Shown: positions 6,777 through 15,152 of the stretch, one piece after another
Numbering within the stretch: position 1 is the first letter of the stretch
Layout of the letters: every line of letters begins with the position of its first letter
Source: Clostridia bacterium
Lineage (GTDB): Bacteria > Bacillota > Clostridia > Oscillospirales > Acutalibacteraceae
Length of the DNA stretch: 64,000 nucleotides
Direction: 5' to 3'
Assembly (NCBI GenBank): GCA_017416345.1
Contig: JAFQCR010000012.1
Coordinates: forward strand, 62,001-126,000
The notes under the pieces: model-generated
The model's input: only the letters and a program-made list of their open reading frames with translations
What the model was told of the DNA's origin: nothing
Database searches by the model: none
Made by a program: the position numbers and the translations under genes

Positions 6777-9700
6777 GTGAAAAAAATGATGAGAAAGACA
6801 GTCAGCCTGCTTTGTGTCATTTCGATGTTGGCTGCTTTGGTCGTCTGCGCTTTTGCAGCACCTGCTTCGGCCACCGATTTTGACTATTCGGGTGTGATCA
6901 ACGAAACCTGGTTGTACGACTTCAAGTCGGGTACGGGTACCGACAGTACCGTACCTGCGTTTATGAAGGCGCACCCCACCAAGGGTAGCGGCGGTAACGA
7001 CCTCAACGACGTATTCACCTACAGGTCTGATCTTCCTTCAGGCGGTAAGGTCTCGAATGTCGATGAGAACGGACTGCATTATTACAGCTATTATAAGGAT
7101 AGCGGCTTCGGTGTTGACGTTGACAAGGGCACCTCCTGGATGCGCGGCTTCCATCTTTGGGATGCCGACGTTGCACGTCAGAATGCCGGAGTAAAGGCAT
7201 ACAGCAATGCCAATTTCGGTGACGGAAGCAAGAGAAACACCTTCCCCGATACCGCAACCGATGCAAACCTCTACGTAACCTACGGTATGTGGAGCGATCC
7301 TGCCAATTCTGCTGGCTTTGTTCCCGTTAAGGACGGCCTTTATGCCGTGACCGTTAAGTTCAAGGTATCGGATATGAATGCCGCAACCAACAAGCTCTTC
7401 ATCGGTGTCGGCGTTGCCAATTACGATTGGAGCGGAAATGCTGACTGGAGCCTTTCCACCACTTGTTATCTGTTGGAGTGTGCAACCGTTTCCGAGGTTA
7501 TGGACGATTGGGCAACCCTGACCGTTATTGTTGACGGCACCAAGTTCAAGGGCACCGGCAACAACTATCTCAAGATCGGTGTTGCCAACGACAAATATGT
7601 TCACGATGGCTCTACCTATAATCAGGTCGACTTTGAATATATCTCGGTCGAGCGTTATTACGACACCATCAACGGTGAGTTCGGCGCAAGATTCTACGAT
7701 GCCGATAACACCAAGGGTGTTACCAACATTGATAATGCCGAGATCGACGGCAAGACCTATATTTTAGGCTCCGGCGGCGGCGCTCCCGAGCAGACCTTCA
7801 AGCTCCCCGAGCCCAAGAACGACAACGATAAGCGCTACTTCAAGATGTGGAAGGCCAAGGTAGGCTACAACTATCCTTCCGCAAAGCAGCCTTGGGACAA
7901 CGGCTTTGCAGGCTATAAGGGTGACGATTATACCGTCATCGATCTCAACTACGGCCGCATCCGTTATTTTGAGGCAACCTACGTTACCGAGCAGGCTCCT
8001 GCTACCAACGAGCCTACCGTTTACAAGTGGGATCTTGAGAATTTGTACCGCAACAAGCGCACCTTGGGTGACGGTATTATGGTATCGGGCAACATCGGCT
8101 CCGAAAACACCATTGCATATTCTATGAAATATACTGAGGACGGTCTGTCCTTTCGCTCCAACGGCGGCGGTGATAAGCTGGCCGAGAAGCATAACGGCAA
8201 GGACTACAGCGGTTCACAGCGTATCGGCTTCTACACCGGTCTTGCCGATAATAAGGGCGGCTGGTCTGGCAACTATGTCCGCTTCAAGTACGGCTACACC
8301 TATAAGTTCTCGATGGTCTATAAGGCCGAAGGTGTTGATGCCAACGGCACACAGATCGGTCTTGCATCACTTGCCAACGATGAGTACGGCGGATACAAGT
8401 GGGGACCCACCAGAGTTATCAAGAGCTGGACCTCCAAGGCCGACACCAACGGTTGGGTACACGTTACCTGCTTCTTTGTTGCCGACGAGTTTGCCGCCAA
8501 CAATATTGCCACTCTTGCAGTAAACACCAATGCGGGCGTTATCACCGTTAAGGAAGCCACCATTGAGGAGTCCTACGGCGACGTCAACGGCGATGTTTCA
8601 AGCATCTATTTTGAGGATAACTCCAAGAACACTCCCAACCCCTTCATCGGCTTTGTTGGTGATACCCACGGCACCCTCCCCACACCTGAAAACTTCGGTT
8701 ATGAGTTTGTTGAGTGGTGCACCGATAAGAACCTCACCCGGAAGTATGAAGGCACCACCTTCCCCGAAAAGGACATCGTGCTTTATGCCAAGTGGAAGAT
8801 AGTTCCCACCGTTTTCACCTTCGATAAGGCTAACTTCTCCGACAACGGTACAACTTCTTCTGCTACCTTCAGCCAGGATTTTGAGGGTGACAACGCAGTG
8901 CTTAAATATTCGCTGACCTCAAAGGATTACGAGGCTGATAATACTCTTACCGAGTACGGTACCCACAGAAGAATGTCTCTCAATGACGGCAACTGGAACC
9001 ACTACGAGGTCACGCCCGGTGTTCACTATACCGTAACCCTGCGTTATAAGGTCCTTTCGGTTGAAGAGGAAGGCACCATTATGGTAAGTACCTCGCGCAA
9101 GCTGCTTGTCTGGTCTAATTACATCGATAAGCAGGGCGGCGAGCAGAAGTACGGAGCCGCCTCAGATGAGTGGAAGACCATGACCTTTGAGTTTATCGCC
9201 AAGGTCGATACCTCCGATCCCAAGGTTACCGATGCCAACTTCCTTAACATCAACGTTAACGGTAAGGCAGTCATTCTGATCGACGACGTTACTGTGCTTC
9301 CTGCCGAGGCACGTGCCAACTATTACGGCAACATCGTCCGCTTTGATACCGGTAAGGGCGACAAGCTCGATCCCATCTGCGGAGATGAGGGCGAGGCGCT
9401 CGCTCTGCCTACCCCTGAGTGTGAAGGCTATGTATTCGGCGGCTGGTTTGCCGATGCCGAGTTCACAACTCCCTTCACCGCAACCACCTTCGGTGCAACC
9501 GATATTACCGTCTATGCACAATGGTTGCTCGGCAAGTATAACGAGGGCTTTGAAAACTACTCCGAGGTTGACAAGATGCTCAACTTCTCTTCGGGCTGGA
9601 TCTTCAATGACAAGACCATGGGCGGAGATGCCGCCAATGTCAGAAGCGGTAAGGTCTCTATCCAGCGTAATGCCGCTACCGCAGGCTCACGAGGCTTCTC

Positions 9701-10124
9701 CATTATGCGTAACAGCGAGCAGGCTCTTACCGTCGGTAAGCAGTACACTCTGGTGTTCTATGTAAAGCCCGTCGAGGTCACCGACAAGATGGTCGTTATG
9801 AACTTTATGCATATGAGCAGTCCCTCCAGCACCAACACTCCCAGAGCCACCGAGGAGATATGTAACTTTGAAAATCTGACCGTTGGTGAATGGAACCGTA
9901 TCGAATACACCTTCACCGCACAGGCTCCGTATTCCGGAATCTCGATCGGCGGCGGAAACAATGTATTCTTCGATGACTTCACCGTGACCCTCAAGGGCTA
10001 CAGCGGTGTTGCAACCGGCGAGGATACTATGGGTGTCAACGTCGCAATGATGGTAATGCTCATCGTTGCTCTCGGTGCCTTGACCGTTACCGGAATGTAT
10101 GTATTCCGCAAGGTCAAGAACTGA
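6777..10124 (+). CDS. Giant cell-surface protein with InlB-like repeats and C-terminal membrane anchor
   Basis: 1115 aa. Residues 1-33 are a signal peptide (cut after APASA). Residues about 40-300 form a beta-rich module starting LYDFKSGTGTD and shared at high identity with the next gene. A second module at about 410-615 (VYKWDLENLYRNK onward) is also shared. Two InlB/Listeria-Bacteroides repeats follow: about 625-680 ending LYAKW and about 855-915 ending VYAQW. Residues about 1085-1108 are one hydrophobic helix followed by RKVKN, so the protein is probably anchored in the membrane without an LPxTG sorting signal. Start: GTG at 6777, ten bases after AAGGA; the in-frame ATG at 6786 is too far. 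First gene of an operon with the next two genes. The modules look like jelly-roll carbohydrate-binding domains, but I do not recognise a named family and no catalytic motif is visible. Confidence 0.85.
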   Translation: MKKMMRKTVSLLCVISMLAALVVCAFAAPASATDFDYSGVINETWLYDFKSGTGTDSTVPAFMKAHPTKGSGGNDLNDVFTYRSDLPSGGKVSNVDENGLHYYSYYKDSGFGVDVDKGTSWMRGFHLWDADVARQNAGVKAYSNANFGDGSKRNTFPDTATDANLYVTYGMWSDPANSAGFVPVKDGLYAVTVKFKVSDMNAATNKLFIGVGVANYDWSGNADWSLSTTCYLLECATVSEVMDDWATLTVIVDGTKFKGTGNNYLKIGVANDKYVHDGSTYNQVDFEYISVERYYDTINGEFGARFYDADNTKGVTNIDNAEIDGKTYILGSGGGAPEQTFKLPEPKNDNDKRYFKMWKAKVGYNYPSAKQPWDNGFAGYKGDDYTVIDLNYGRIRYFEATYVTEQAPATNEPTVYKWDLENLYRNKRTLGDGIMVSGNIGSENTIAYSMKYTEDGLSFRSNGGGDKLAEKHNGKDYSGSQRIGFYTGLADNKGGWSGNYVRFKYGYTYKFSMVYKAEGVDANGTQIGLASLANDEYGGYKWGPTRVIKSWTSKADTNGWVHVTCFFVADEFAANNIATLAVNTNAGVITVKEATIEESYGDVNGDVSSIYFEDNSKNTPNPFIGFVGDTHGTLPTPENFGYEFVEWCTDKNLTRKYEGTTFPEKDIVLYAKWKIVPTVFTFDKANFSDNGTTSSATFSQDFEGDNAVLKYSLTSKDYEADNTLTEYGTHRRMSLNDGNWNHYEVTPGVHYTVTLRYKVLSVEEEGTIMVSTSRKLLVWSNYIDKQGGEQKYGAASDEWKTMTFEFIAKVDTSDPKVTDANFLNINVNGKAVILIDDVTVLPAEARANYYGNIVRFDTGKGDKLDPICGDEGEALALPTPECEGYVFGGWFADAEFTTPFTATTFGATDITVYAQWLLGKYNEGFENYSEVDKMLNFSSGWIFNDKTMGGDAANVRSGKVSIQRNAATAGSRGFSIMRNSEQALTVGKQYTLVFYVKPVEVTDKMVVMNFMHMSSPSSTNTPRATEEICNFENLTVGEWNRIEYTFTAQAPYSGISIGGGNNVFFDDFTVTLKGYSGVATGEDTMGVNVAMMVMLIVALGALTVTGMYVFRKVKN

Positions 10125-10135
10125 TAAAGGTCAAT

Positions 10136-10177
10136 ATATGCCGTGGCTTTGCGGCTGCGGCATATTGCCGAAAGGCA
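10136..10177 (+). other. Intercistronic RNA hairpins
   Basis: Perfect 8-bp stem (10136-10143 with 10158-10165) followed at once by a TGCCGAAAGGCA hairpin; no T run. It may set mRNA stability or partial read-through between the two surface-protein genes. Confidence 0.4.
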
Positions 10178-10216
10178 AGATATAAACAAAAAATCAACAA
10201 TTAAGAGGTGCTAAAA

Positions 10217-12862
10217 ATGAAAAAGCTTTTCAGACGTGCGGTCAGTATTCTGATGGTCGCAGCTATCCTCGCAACCGGTCTTGTGACCGTTCTCGGCAGT
10301 CTTACTGCATCTGCAGCCGAGGCTGTGATCGAAGAATGGTTCTATGACTTCAAGTCGGGTACAGGTACCGACGCAACCATGCCTGCATTTATGAAGGCAC
10401 ACGCCACCTACGGCAGCAACGGTGGTGACCTTAATAACTGGATGACCTATTCATCCGAGCTTCCTTCGGGCGGCAAGCAGACAAATTTTGATGAAAACGG
10501 TCTGCACTACTACAGTTATTATGGATCCAGCGATTATTCTCTTGATGCAGACAAAGGAACCTCCTGGATGCGCGGCTTCTTCCTTTGGGATGCCGATATC
10601 GCAAGACAGAATGCCGCTGTAAGAGAATTCAGTGACGGCAAATTCGGTAACGGTTCTGTAAGAAATACCTTCCCCGATACCGAAACCGATGCTAACCTTT
10701 ATGTCAACTACGGTTTTGGCCCCGATCCCACAAACTATGCAGGTCTTGTTGCTTTGAACGACGGTCTTTATTCCGTTTCCGTAAAGTTCAAGGTCTCCGA
10801 AATGAATACCTCTACAAGCAAGATCTATATCGGTGTTTGCGTAACCAACTATGCGACCCGCAGCGGTGACTACACCACCTCGTATCAGAACTATCTGTTC
10901 GACCGTGCCATCATCACCGATGTTATGGACGATTGGGCAACCTTGACTGTTTTTGTTGACGGCTCGCTGTTCAAGGGCACCGGCAAAAACTATCTCAAGG
11001 TCGGTATTTCCAACGATAAGTTTGTGGCCGACGGTACCTACAACCAGATCGACTTTGAGAGTGTTAAGGTAAAGCGCCTTTACGATGCCACCAACGATGA
11101 GACCGGTATCCGCTTTGCTCTTACCAACGCATTCACCGACGGCAAGATGCAGTCGATAGATGCTCCCGGCTACGATCCCATCCTTATGTCGGCTAACGAG
11201 AGCGTTGTTCTCCCCAATATCGACACCGGTTCTGTCAATAAGGAATTCTACCGTTGGGAGCCTTATGATGTTTCCGAGAATTTCTACACAAACTACAGCG
11301 CGATCAACGGCTACCACAATAATACCGATTATGCCGATCAGGCTTTGAAGTATCTTACCACATATCCCGGCAGCACCTTTATGCCCGGCAAGGGTGCATT
11401 CGCACTTGCCGCAAGAACATTTGATGCAGTTGCCGCACCCACTACCACTACTGAGTACAAGTTTGATATTGACGGCTTCCTTGCAAACAAGGACGGCCTT
11501 TGGACTCAGGGCTCGGCATTTATGTCCACCGGTATCTACAACACCGCAACCGCTACGTATGATGGCGGTGTGACCTTCTCGGATGCGACCGGCGGTAGCG
11601 ATGCCTGGTTCTACGATGTCCTCCCCGGCGATAACGGCGGTTACCACCGACTCGGCTTCTATACCGGTCTTGATACCGCAAACGCAGGCAAGTGGGACGG
11701 TAATGCACTCAAGATCAAGAACGGCTACACCTACAACGTAGAGCTGACCTACAAGGTCGAGCTTAATGAAGGTGCCCCGCACAAATCCGTTAATATCGGT
11801 ATGGGTCATCCTATCCTTGCCAACAACTTCACAGCTTGGGCACATACCCACTCTCTGAACGTTTGGAGAACCCTTGATGCAACCGACGGTTACGTGACCG
11901 TAACGGCAACCTTCGACGGAAACCTTTACAATGCTAATCATTATCTCTGCATCAATATGAGCTGTAACGGTAACGACGTTACCGTTAAGGAGCTCAAGGT
12001 CACCGAGACCTTCAACGGTATTGCTCATACTCTTGAGGGTGATGTCACGACCGATACTGATTTCCCGCAGGTTGACGGCACCGTTCTTTTCAACGGCTAT
12101 GTTCATACCGGCGTCTGGTACGCCGACAAGGCTTGCACTATCCCCGTTACCCGGTATAACAGCAAGGTAAGAGAGGTCTGGGCAGGCACCGACAAGATCA
12201 TCGATGTTACTGCAGAAAACGGCCTTATTACATCTGCCGACAGAAACGGTGAGATCGTTATCAGCGTTACTCCCGATGAAGGCTACAAGCTTGCCGCCAA
12301 CGGACTTATGGCTACCGTAGACGGTATGGATTATCCCGTAAACGTTGAGGACGGCACCGATGCCGACGGTCAGGGAACAGGTCTTGAGTTTGTTCTCAGG
12401 AACGTTAATGCCGAAAAGCTTACCGCTATCAAGGCGGAGTTTGTTGCAGAAGGCACCGTCAGCCTTGACACCATCGCAACCAGCGTTAAGAGCGGCGAAA
12501 ATGCAGGTCTTCGTTTCAGAGGCCGTGTGCTTAAGAATGCTGATATTGCCGAGGTCGGCTTCGTGCTTATGCCTACCGCAATGCTCGACGGCGAACTCAC
12601 CGTTGACACCGAAAATGCTGTTATCGGTACTGCCGATTACGCAGCAGGCCAAAACATTTACGATGAGACCGAGGAATACAGAGACTATCAGGTAAGACTT
12701 GTAGGTCTCAGCGAGAACCTCAAGAACACCCAGATCACCTGCGTGATGTATGTTAAGGATTCTGCCGGCGCTTACACCTATTCCGATATGTCTGCTGCAA
12801 CCTATAACGACATCGTTGCCGTTTATGACGGAATGGGTCTTGTTGCAGGCACCGATTATTGA
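10217..12862 (+). CDS. Secreted surface protein, paralogue of the preceding gene
   Basis: 881 aa. Signal peptide at residues 1-34 (cut after LTASA). The first module (about 38-300, FYDFKSGTGTD onward) and the second module (about 410-610, EYKFDIDGF onward) match the gene at 6777 closely, including SGTGTD, KGTSWMRGF.LWDAD and VMDDWATLTV. The C-terminal third differs: residues about 750-881 form a module with AGLRFRGRV, AEVGFVLMPTAML and a final YSDM..ATYND segment. A similar module ends the protein at 51186-53462. There is no C-terminal membrane helix, so it is probably released or held by another partner. Start: ATG at 10217, seven bases after GAGG; the upstream GTG lies inside the ribosome site. 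Function unknown; glycan binding is inferred from the beta-rich modules and the neighbourhood. Confidence 0.85.
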   Translation: MKKLFRRAVSILMVAAILATGLVTVLGSLTASAAEAVIEEWFYDFKSGTGTDATMPAFMKAHATYGSNGGDLNNWMTYSSELPSGGKQTNFDENGLHYYSYYGSSDYSLDADKGTSWMRGFFLWDADIARQNAAVREFSDGKFGNGSVRNTFPDTETDANLYVNYGFGPDPTNYAGLVALNDGLYSVSVKFKVSEMNTSTSKIYIGVCVTNYATRSGDYTTSYQNYLFDRAIITDVMDDWATLTVFVDGSLFKGTGKNYLKVGISNDKFVADGTYNQIDFESVKVKRLYDATNDETGIRFALTNAFTDGKMQSIDAPGYDPILMSANESVVLPNIDTGSVNKEFYRWEPYDVSENFYTNYSAINGYHNNTDYADQALKYLTTYPGSTFMPGKGAFALAARTFDAVAAPTTTTEYKFDIDGFLANKDGLWTQGSAFMSTGIYNTATATYDGGVTFSDATGGSDAWFYDVLPGDNGGYHRLGFYTGLDTANAGKWDGNALKIKNGYTYNVELTYKVELNEGAPHKSVNIGMGHPILANNFTAWAHTHSLNVWRTLDATDGYVTVTATFDGNLYNANHYLCINMSCNGNDVTVKELKVTETFNGIAHTLEGDVTTDTDFPQVDGTVLFNGYVHTGVWYADKACTIPVTRYNSKVREVWAGTDKIIDVTAENGLITSADRNGEIVISVTPDEGYKLAANGLMATVDGMDYPVNVEDGTDADGQGTGLEFVLRNVNAEKLTAIKAEFVAEGTVSLDTIATSVKSGENAGLRFRGRVLKNADIAEVGFVLMPTAMLDGELTVDTENAVIGTADYAAGQNIYDETEEYRDYQVRLVGLSENLKNTQITCVMYVKDSAGAYTYSDMSAATYNDIVAVYDGMGLVAGTDY

Positions 12863-12880
12863 TAAGGAGGACATATAACG

Positions 12881-13033
12881 ATGAAAAATTACGTAAAGCC
12901 TCAGTTTGATGTTATTTCGGCTGTCCCAAACACCGATATTGCTTACGGCGACAACGACGATATTATCGTAAATCCCGATCCTTGGGGCGATATCAGTGCG
13001 ATCGGTGCAGATTATCCGGACGATATGTTCTGA
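12881..13033 (+). CDS. 50-aa acidic peptide with K-Y-x-K-P leader-like N-terminus
   Basis: Small gene behind a perfect AAGGAGG ribosome site, 18 bases after the surface protein stop, closed by a terminator at 13053-13093. The peptide starts MKNYVKPQFDVIS and ends in a tail rich in Asp, Pro and Gly (PDPWGD, then DYPDDMF). Its N-terminus matches the peptide at 24847-24963 (MKEYTKPEFSVVE): K-x-Y-x-K-P-x-F-x-V is kept, and both have a Pro-Trp pair near the C-terminus. This resembles a leader-plus-core layout, as in ribosomally made modified peptides, but no modification enzyme or exporter is beside it. It could also be a small structural or signalling protein. Coding nature is well supported by ribosome site, terminator and paralogue; function is unknown. 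Confidence 0.75.
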   Translation: MKNYVKPQFDVISAVPNTDIAYGDNDDIIVNPDPWGDISAIGADYPDDMF

Positions 13034-13052
13034 TATAGCTGATCAAAGCTTG

Positions 13053-13093
13053 AAGCACGTCGGCACGATACGGTTTGTGTCGGCGTGCTTTTT
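13053..13093 (+). terminator. Terminator after the surface-protein/peptide operon
   Basis: 14-bp stem with G-U pairs (13053-13066 with about 13077-13090), then a T run. Confidence 0.85.
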
Positions 13094-13117
13094 CAGTACC
13101 ATTCGGAGGTCCTTTGA

Positions 13118-14974
13118 ATGAAAAATATAAAAAAGATATTGGCACTTTTGATGTGCATTTTGGTCGTTTTCGGACTTGCGGCCTGCGGCGGCAATGAAGA
13201 GGACACCAACAGCGGCAATGCATCCTCGGGTATTTCCTCGGTGGATGAAAGCACCGTCATCAATACCGCAGACGTAAGCTTCGTGGTCGACGGAAAGGCG
13301 GCCTACCGCATTATCCGTCCCGCAACGGCCGATCAGTCGGTGTTTGATGCCTCGACCGACCTTTTTAAGCATTTTAAGAAGGCGATGAACATAACTCCTC
13401 AAAATACTGCCGACGATGAGGCACAGGATGACAATGCCGAGATACTTATCGGCAACACCAACCGTCCCGAGTCTGCTATCGCAAAGCAACTTTTAAGACA
13501 AAAGGGTGCTCACGCCGAAAACTTTATGATCGCCACCGTAAACAAGGCTATCGTTATCGTCGGTCTTTCGGATGAGGCAACCGTTGAGGGCGTGAAGTAT
13601 TTTAAGGAAAACTTCGCAAAGTCGGCCACAGTTACGGGCGGCATCAACTATGTAAACGAGATCTCGGACAAGTTTGCCAAGATTCAGGTAGGCTCTGCGA
13701 CCGACCTTTTGGATTACGTTATCGTAAAGCCCTATAACAATCTTTCCTACATAACCGTGCTTGAGATCGAAAGACTGCAGAAGCTGTTTTTGGATAAGTT
13801 CGGCTATGACGTCAAGGTCGTTAAGGACGTAGATCAGCCCACCGCAGGCGCACGGGAGATCATCGTCGGCTCGGCCAAGCGTGAAGGTGTTGAAAAGATG
13901 ATCGAGGGTGACAAGGTCTCGGTCAAGATCGCAGGGGATAAGGTCTACCTCAACGGCGGAAGCACCTATTCCGTTGCCGCCGCAGTTACTGAGTTTTACA
14001 ATATGCTCAATGCCAACGGCGATGTGAAGCTGGCCGATGCCAACTCCAAGATCACCGATTACGAAACCGTTGCCGCAACCCTCAACAACAAGGAATCCTA
14101 TGTTGCGACCTTCCGTGATTCCTTCGACACCGAAATAGACCTTACCAAGTGGAACAACTACAACGACTACAACCAGTACGGTCAGAACGGTAAGTGGGCC
14201 AAGCGTGCCAAGAAGGACTACAGCAACCTTTCGGTCAAGGACGGCGTGTTCGTCACCCAGATCGCAGAGGATGACGAGGCCTACTACGGCAGTATGCTGA
14301 CCACACAGTTCAAGATGGCCTTTAAGTACGGCTATTTTGAGATCTCGCAGATAATGCCCAAGGGCGATGCCTTCTGGACCTCGCTTTGGACACGTCCTGC
14401 GTTTGCGACCTCGCTTTATTGGACCGAGATCGACGTCAACGAGTGCTTCGGTATGTCATCCATCACCCGTGGCAACTGCTTCCCGTGGTTGACCACCAAG
14501 GGTCAGATGGAGGGACTTAAAGTGCAGGGCGGAGATATCTGCTGGGAAAACAATTATAAGATAGAGTACAACTATAAGGATGGCAAACGTCAGGATTATG
14601 TTGACGGAGACGAAAGCTGGCTGGGCGGAGATCTGTTCTACAACTACCACACCTACGGCTGTGAGTGGACCTATGACAACATCTCGTTCTACATTGACGG
14701 CGAGCCCCAGACGGTAAAGCCGATCGATGACCTCAATCAGCCTATCGGAATCGGTCTTCGTAATCAGCACGCATACCTCATCGTTGGCTGTATCGCAGGC
14801 AGCGATAACCTTAGCGTGGAGCAGATCAACAACGTTACCGATAAGGAGTGGGCTGAAACCAGCCGCTACTACGTAGATGACGTTACCGTTTATCAGAAGG
14901 ACGGTATGGATATCCAGTACGATTACAAGGATAGACATTACGGCTTCACCACCAAGACTCATTACAACGACTGA
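13118..14974 (+). CDS. GH16 glycoside hydrolase lipoprotein with large N-terminal domain
   Basis: 618 aa. Lipobox LAA-C23 anchors the protein outside the membrane. Residues about 50-320 form an alpha/beta domain (starts VSFVVDGKAAYRI; contains AEILIGNTNRPES and REIIVGSAKREG, two similar I-x-G-x-x-x-R-x-E strand-turns). Such domains precede several glycosidases, but I cannot name it. Residues about 330-600 are a GH16 jelly roll: the catalytic motif EIDVNE gives E437 as nucleophile and E442 as acid/base, and the family's second motif is present as YHTYGCEWTYDNISFYIDGE. GH16 enzymes cut beta-1,3 or mixed beta-glucans, agarose, carrageenan or xyloglucan; which one cannot be told. Strong GGAGG ribosome site. 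It follows the terminator of the surface operon and ends at its own strong terminator. Confidence 0.9.
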   Translation: MKNIKKILALLMCILVVFGLAACGGNEEDTNSGNASSGISSVDESTVINTADVSFVVDGKAAYRIIRPATADQSVFDASTDLFKHFKKAMNITPQNTADDEAQDDNAEILIGNTNRPESAIAKQLLRQKGAHAENFMIATVNKAIVIVGLSDEATVEGVKYFKENFAKSATVTGGINYVNEISDKFAKIQVGSATDLLDYVIVKPYNNLSYITVLEIERLQKLFLDKFGYDVKVVKDVDQPTAGAREIIVGSAKREGVEKMIEGDKVSVKIAGDKVYLNGGSTYSVAAAVTEFYNMLNANGDVKLADANSKITDYETVAATLNNKESYVATFRDSFDTEIDLTKWNNYNDYNQYGQNGKWAKRAKKDYSNLSVKDGVFVTQIAEDDEAYYGSMLTTQFKMAFKYGYFEISQIMPKGDAFWTSLWTRPAFATSLYWTEIDVNECFGMSSITRGNCFPWLTTKGQMEGLKVQGGDICWENNYKIEYNYKDGKRQDYVDGDESWLGGDLFYNYHTYGCEWTYDNISFYIDGEPQTVKPIDDLNQPIGIGLRNQHAYLIVGCIAGSDNLSVEQINNVTDKEWAETSRYYVDDVTVYQKDGMDIQYDYKDRHYGFTTKTHYND

Positions 14975-14987
14975 TACTTTATACTTT

Positions 14988-15054
14988 AAAAAAGGCTTCG
15001 GGTCTATGAAGTGAACTATTTGGGGTTCGCTTCAGTTTCCCGAGGCCTTTTTTT
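14988..15054 (+). terminator. Long two-part terminator after the GH16 gene
   Basis: Outer stem AAGGCTTCGGG / CCCGAGGCCTT with a nested GAAGTGAAC / GTTCGCTTC stem and a run of seven T. Confidence 0.85.
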
Positions 15055-15059
15055 ATAGA

Positions 15060-15120
15060 ATATTACCCGTGATTTGCAGGATATTACCTTGTTGTACCGA
15101 AATTTTTATGTTATTATAAT
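15060..15120 (+). promoter_or_regulatory. Promoter with two direct half-sites 21 bp apart
   Basis: ATATTACC at 15060-15067 and again at 15081-15088, exactly 21 bp apart (two DNA turns), directly upstream of TTGTAC (15092-15097), 17-base spacer, TATAAT (15115-15120). This is the usual layout of an AraC-family activator site next to a -35. Confidence 0.6.
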
Positions 15121-15152
15121 GTGGATAAAAGCTTTTGAACCAAGGTGATCTT

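Noticed and set aside
10451..12874. 807-codon open frame on the minus strand
   Set aside because: It mirrors the surface protein gene at 10217-12862; no ribosome site, no domain, and the codon pattern is that of an antisense frame in a gene with strong codon bias.
12881..13033. Calling this peptide a bacteriocin or RiPP outright
   Set aside because: No modification enzyme, immunity gene or exporter is next to it; the idea is kept only as a finding.
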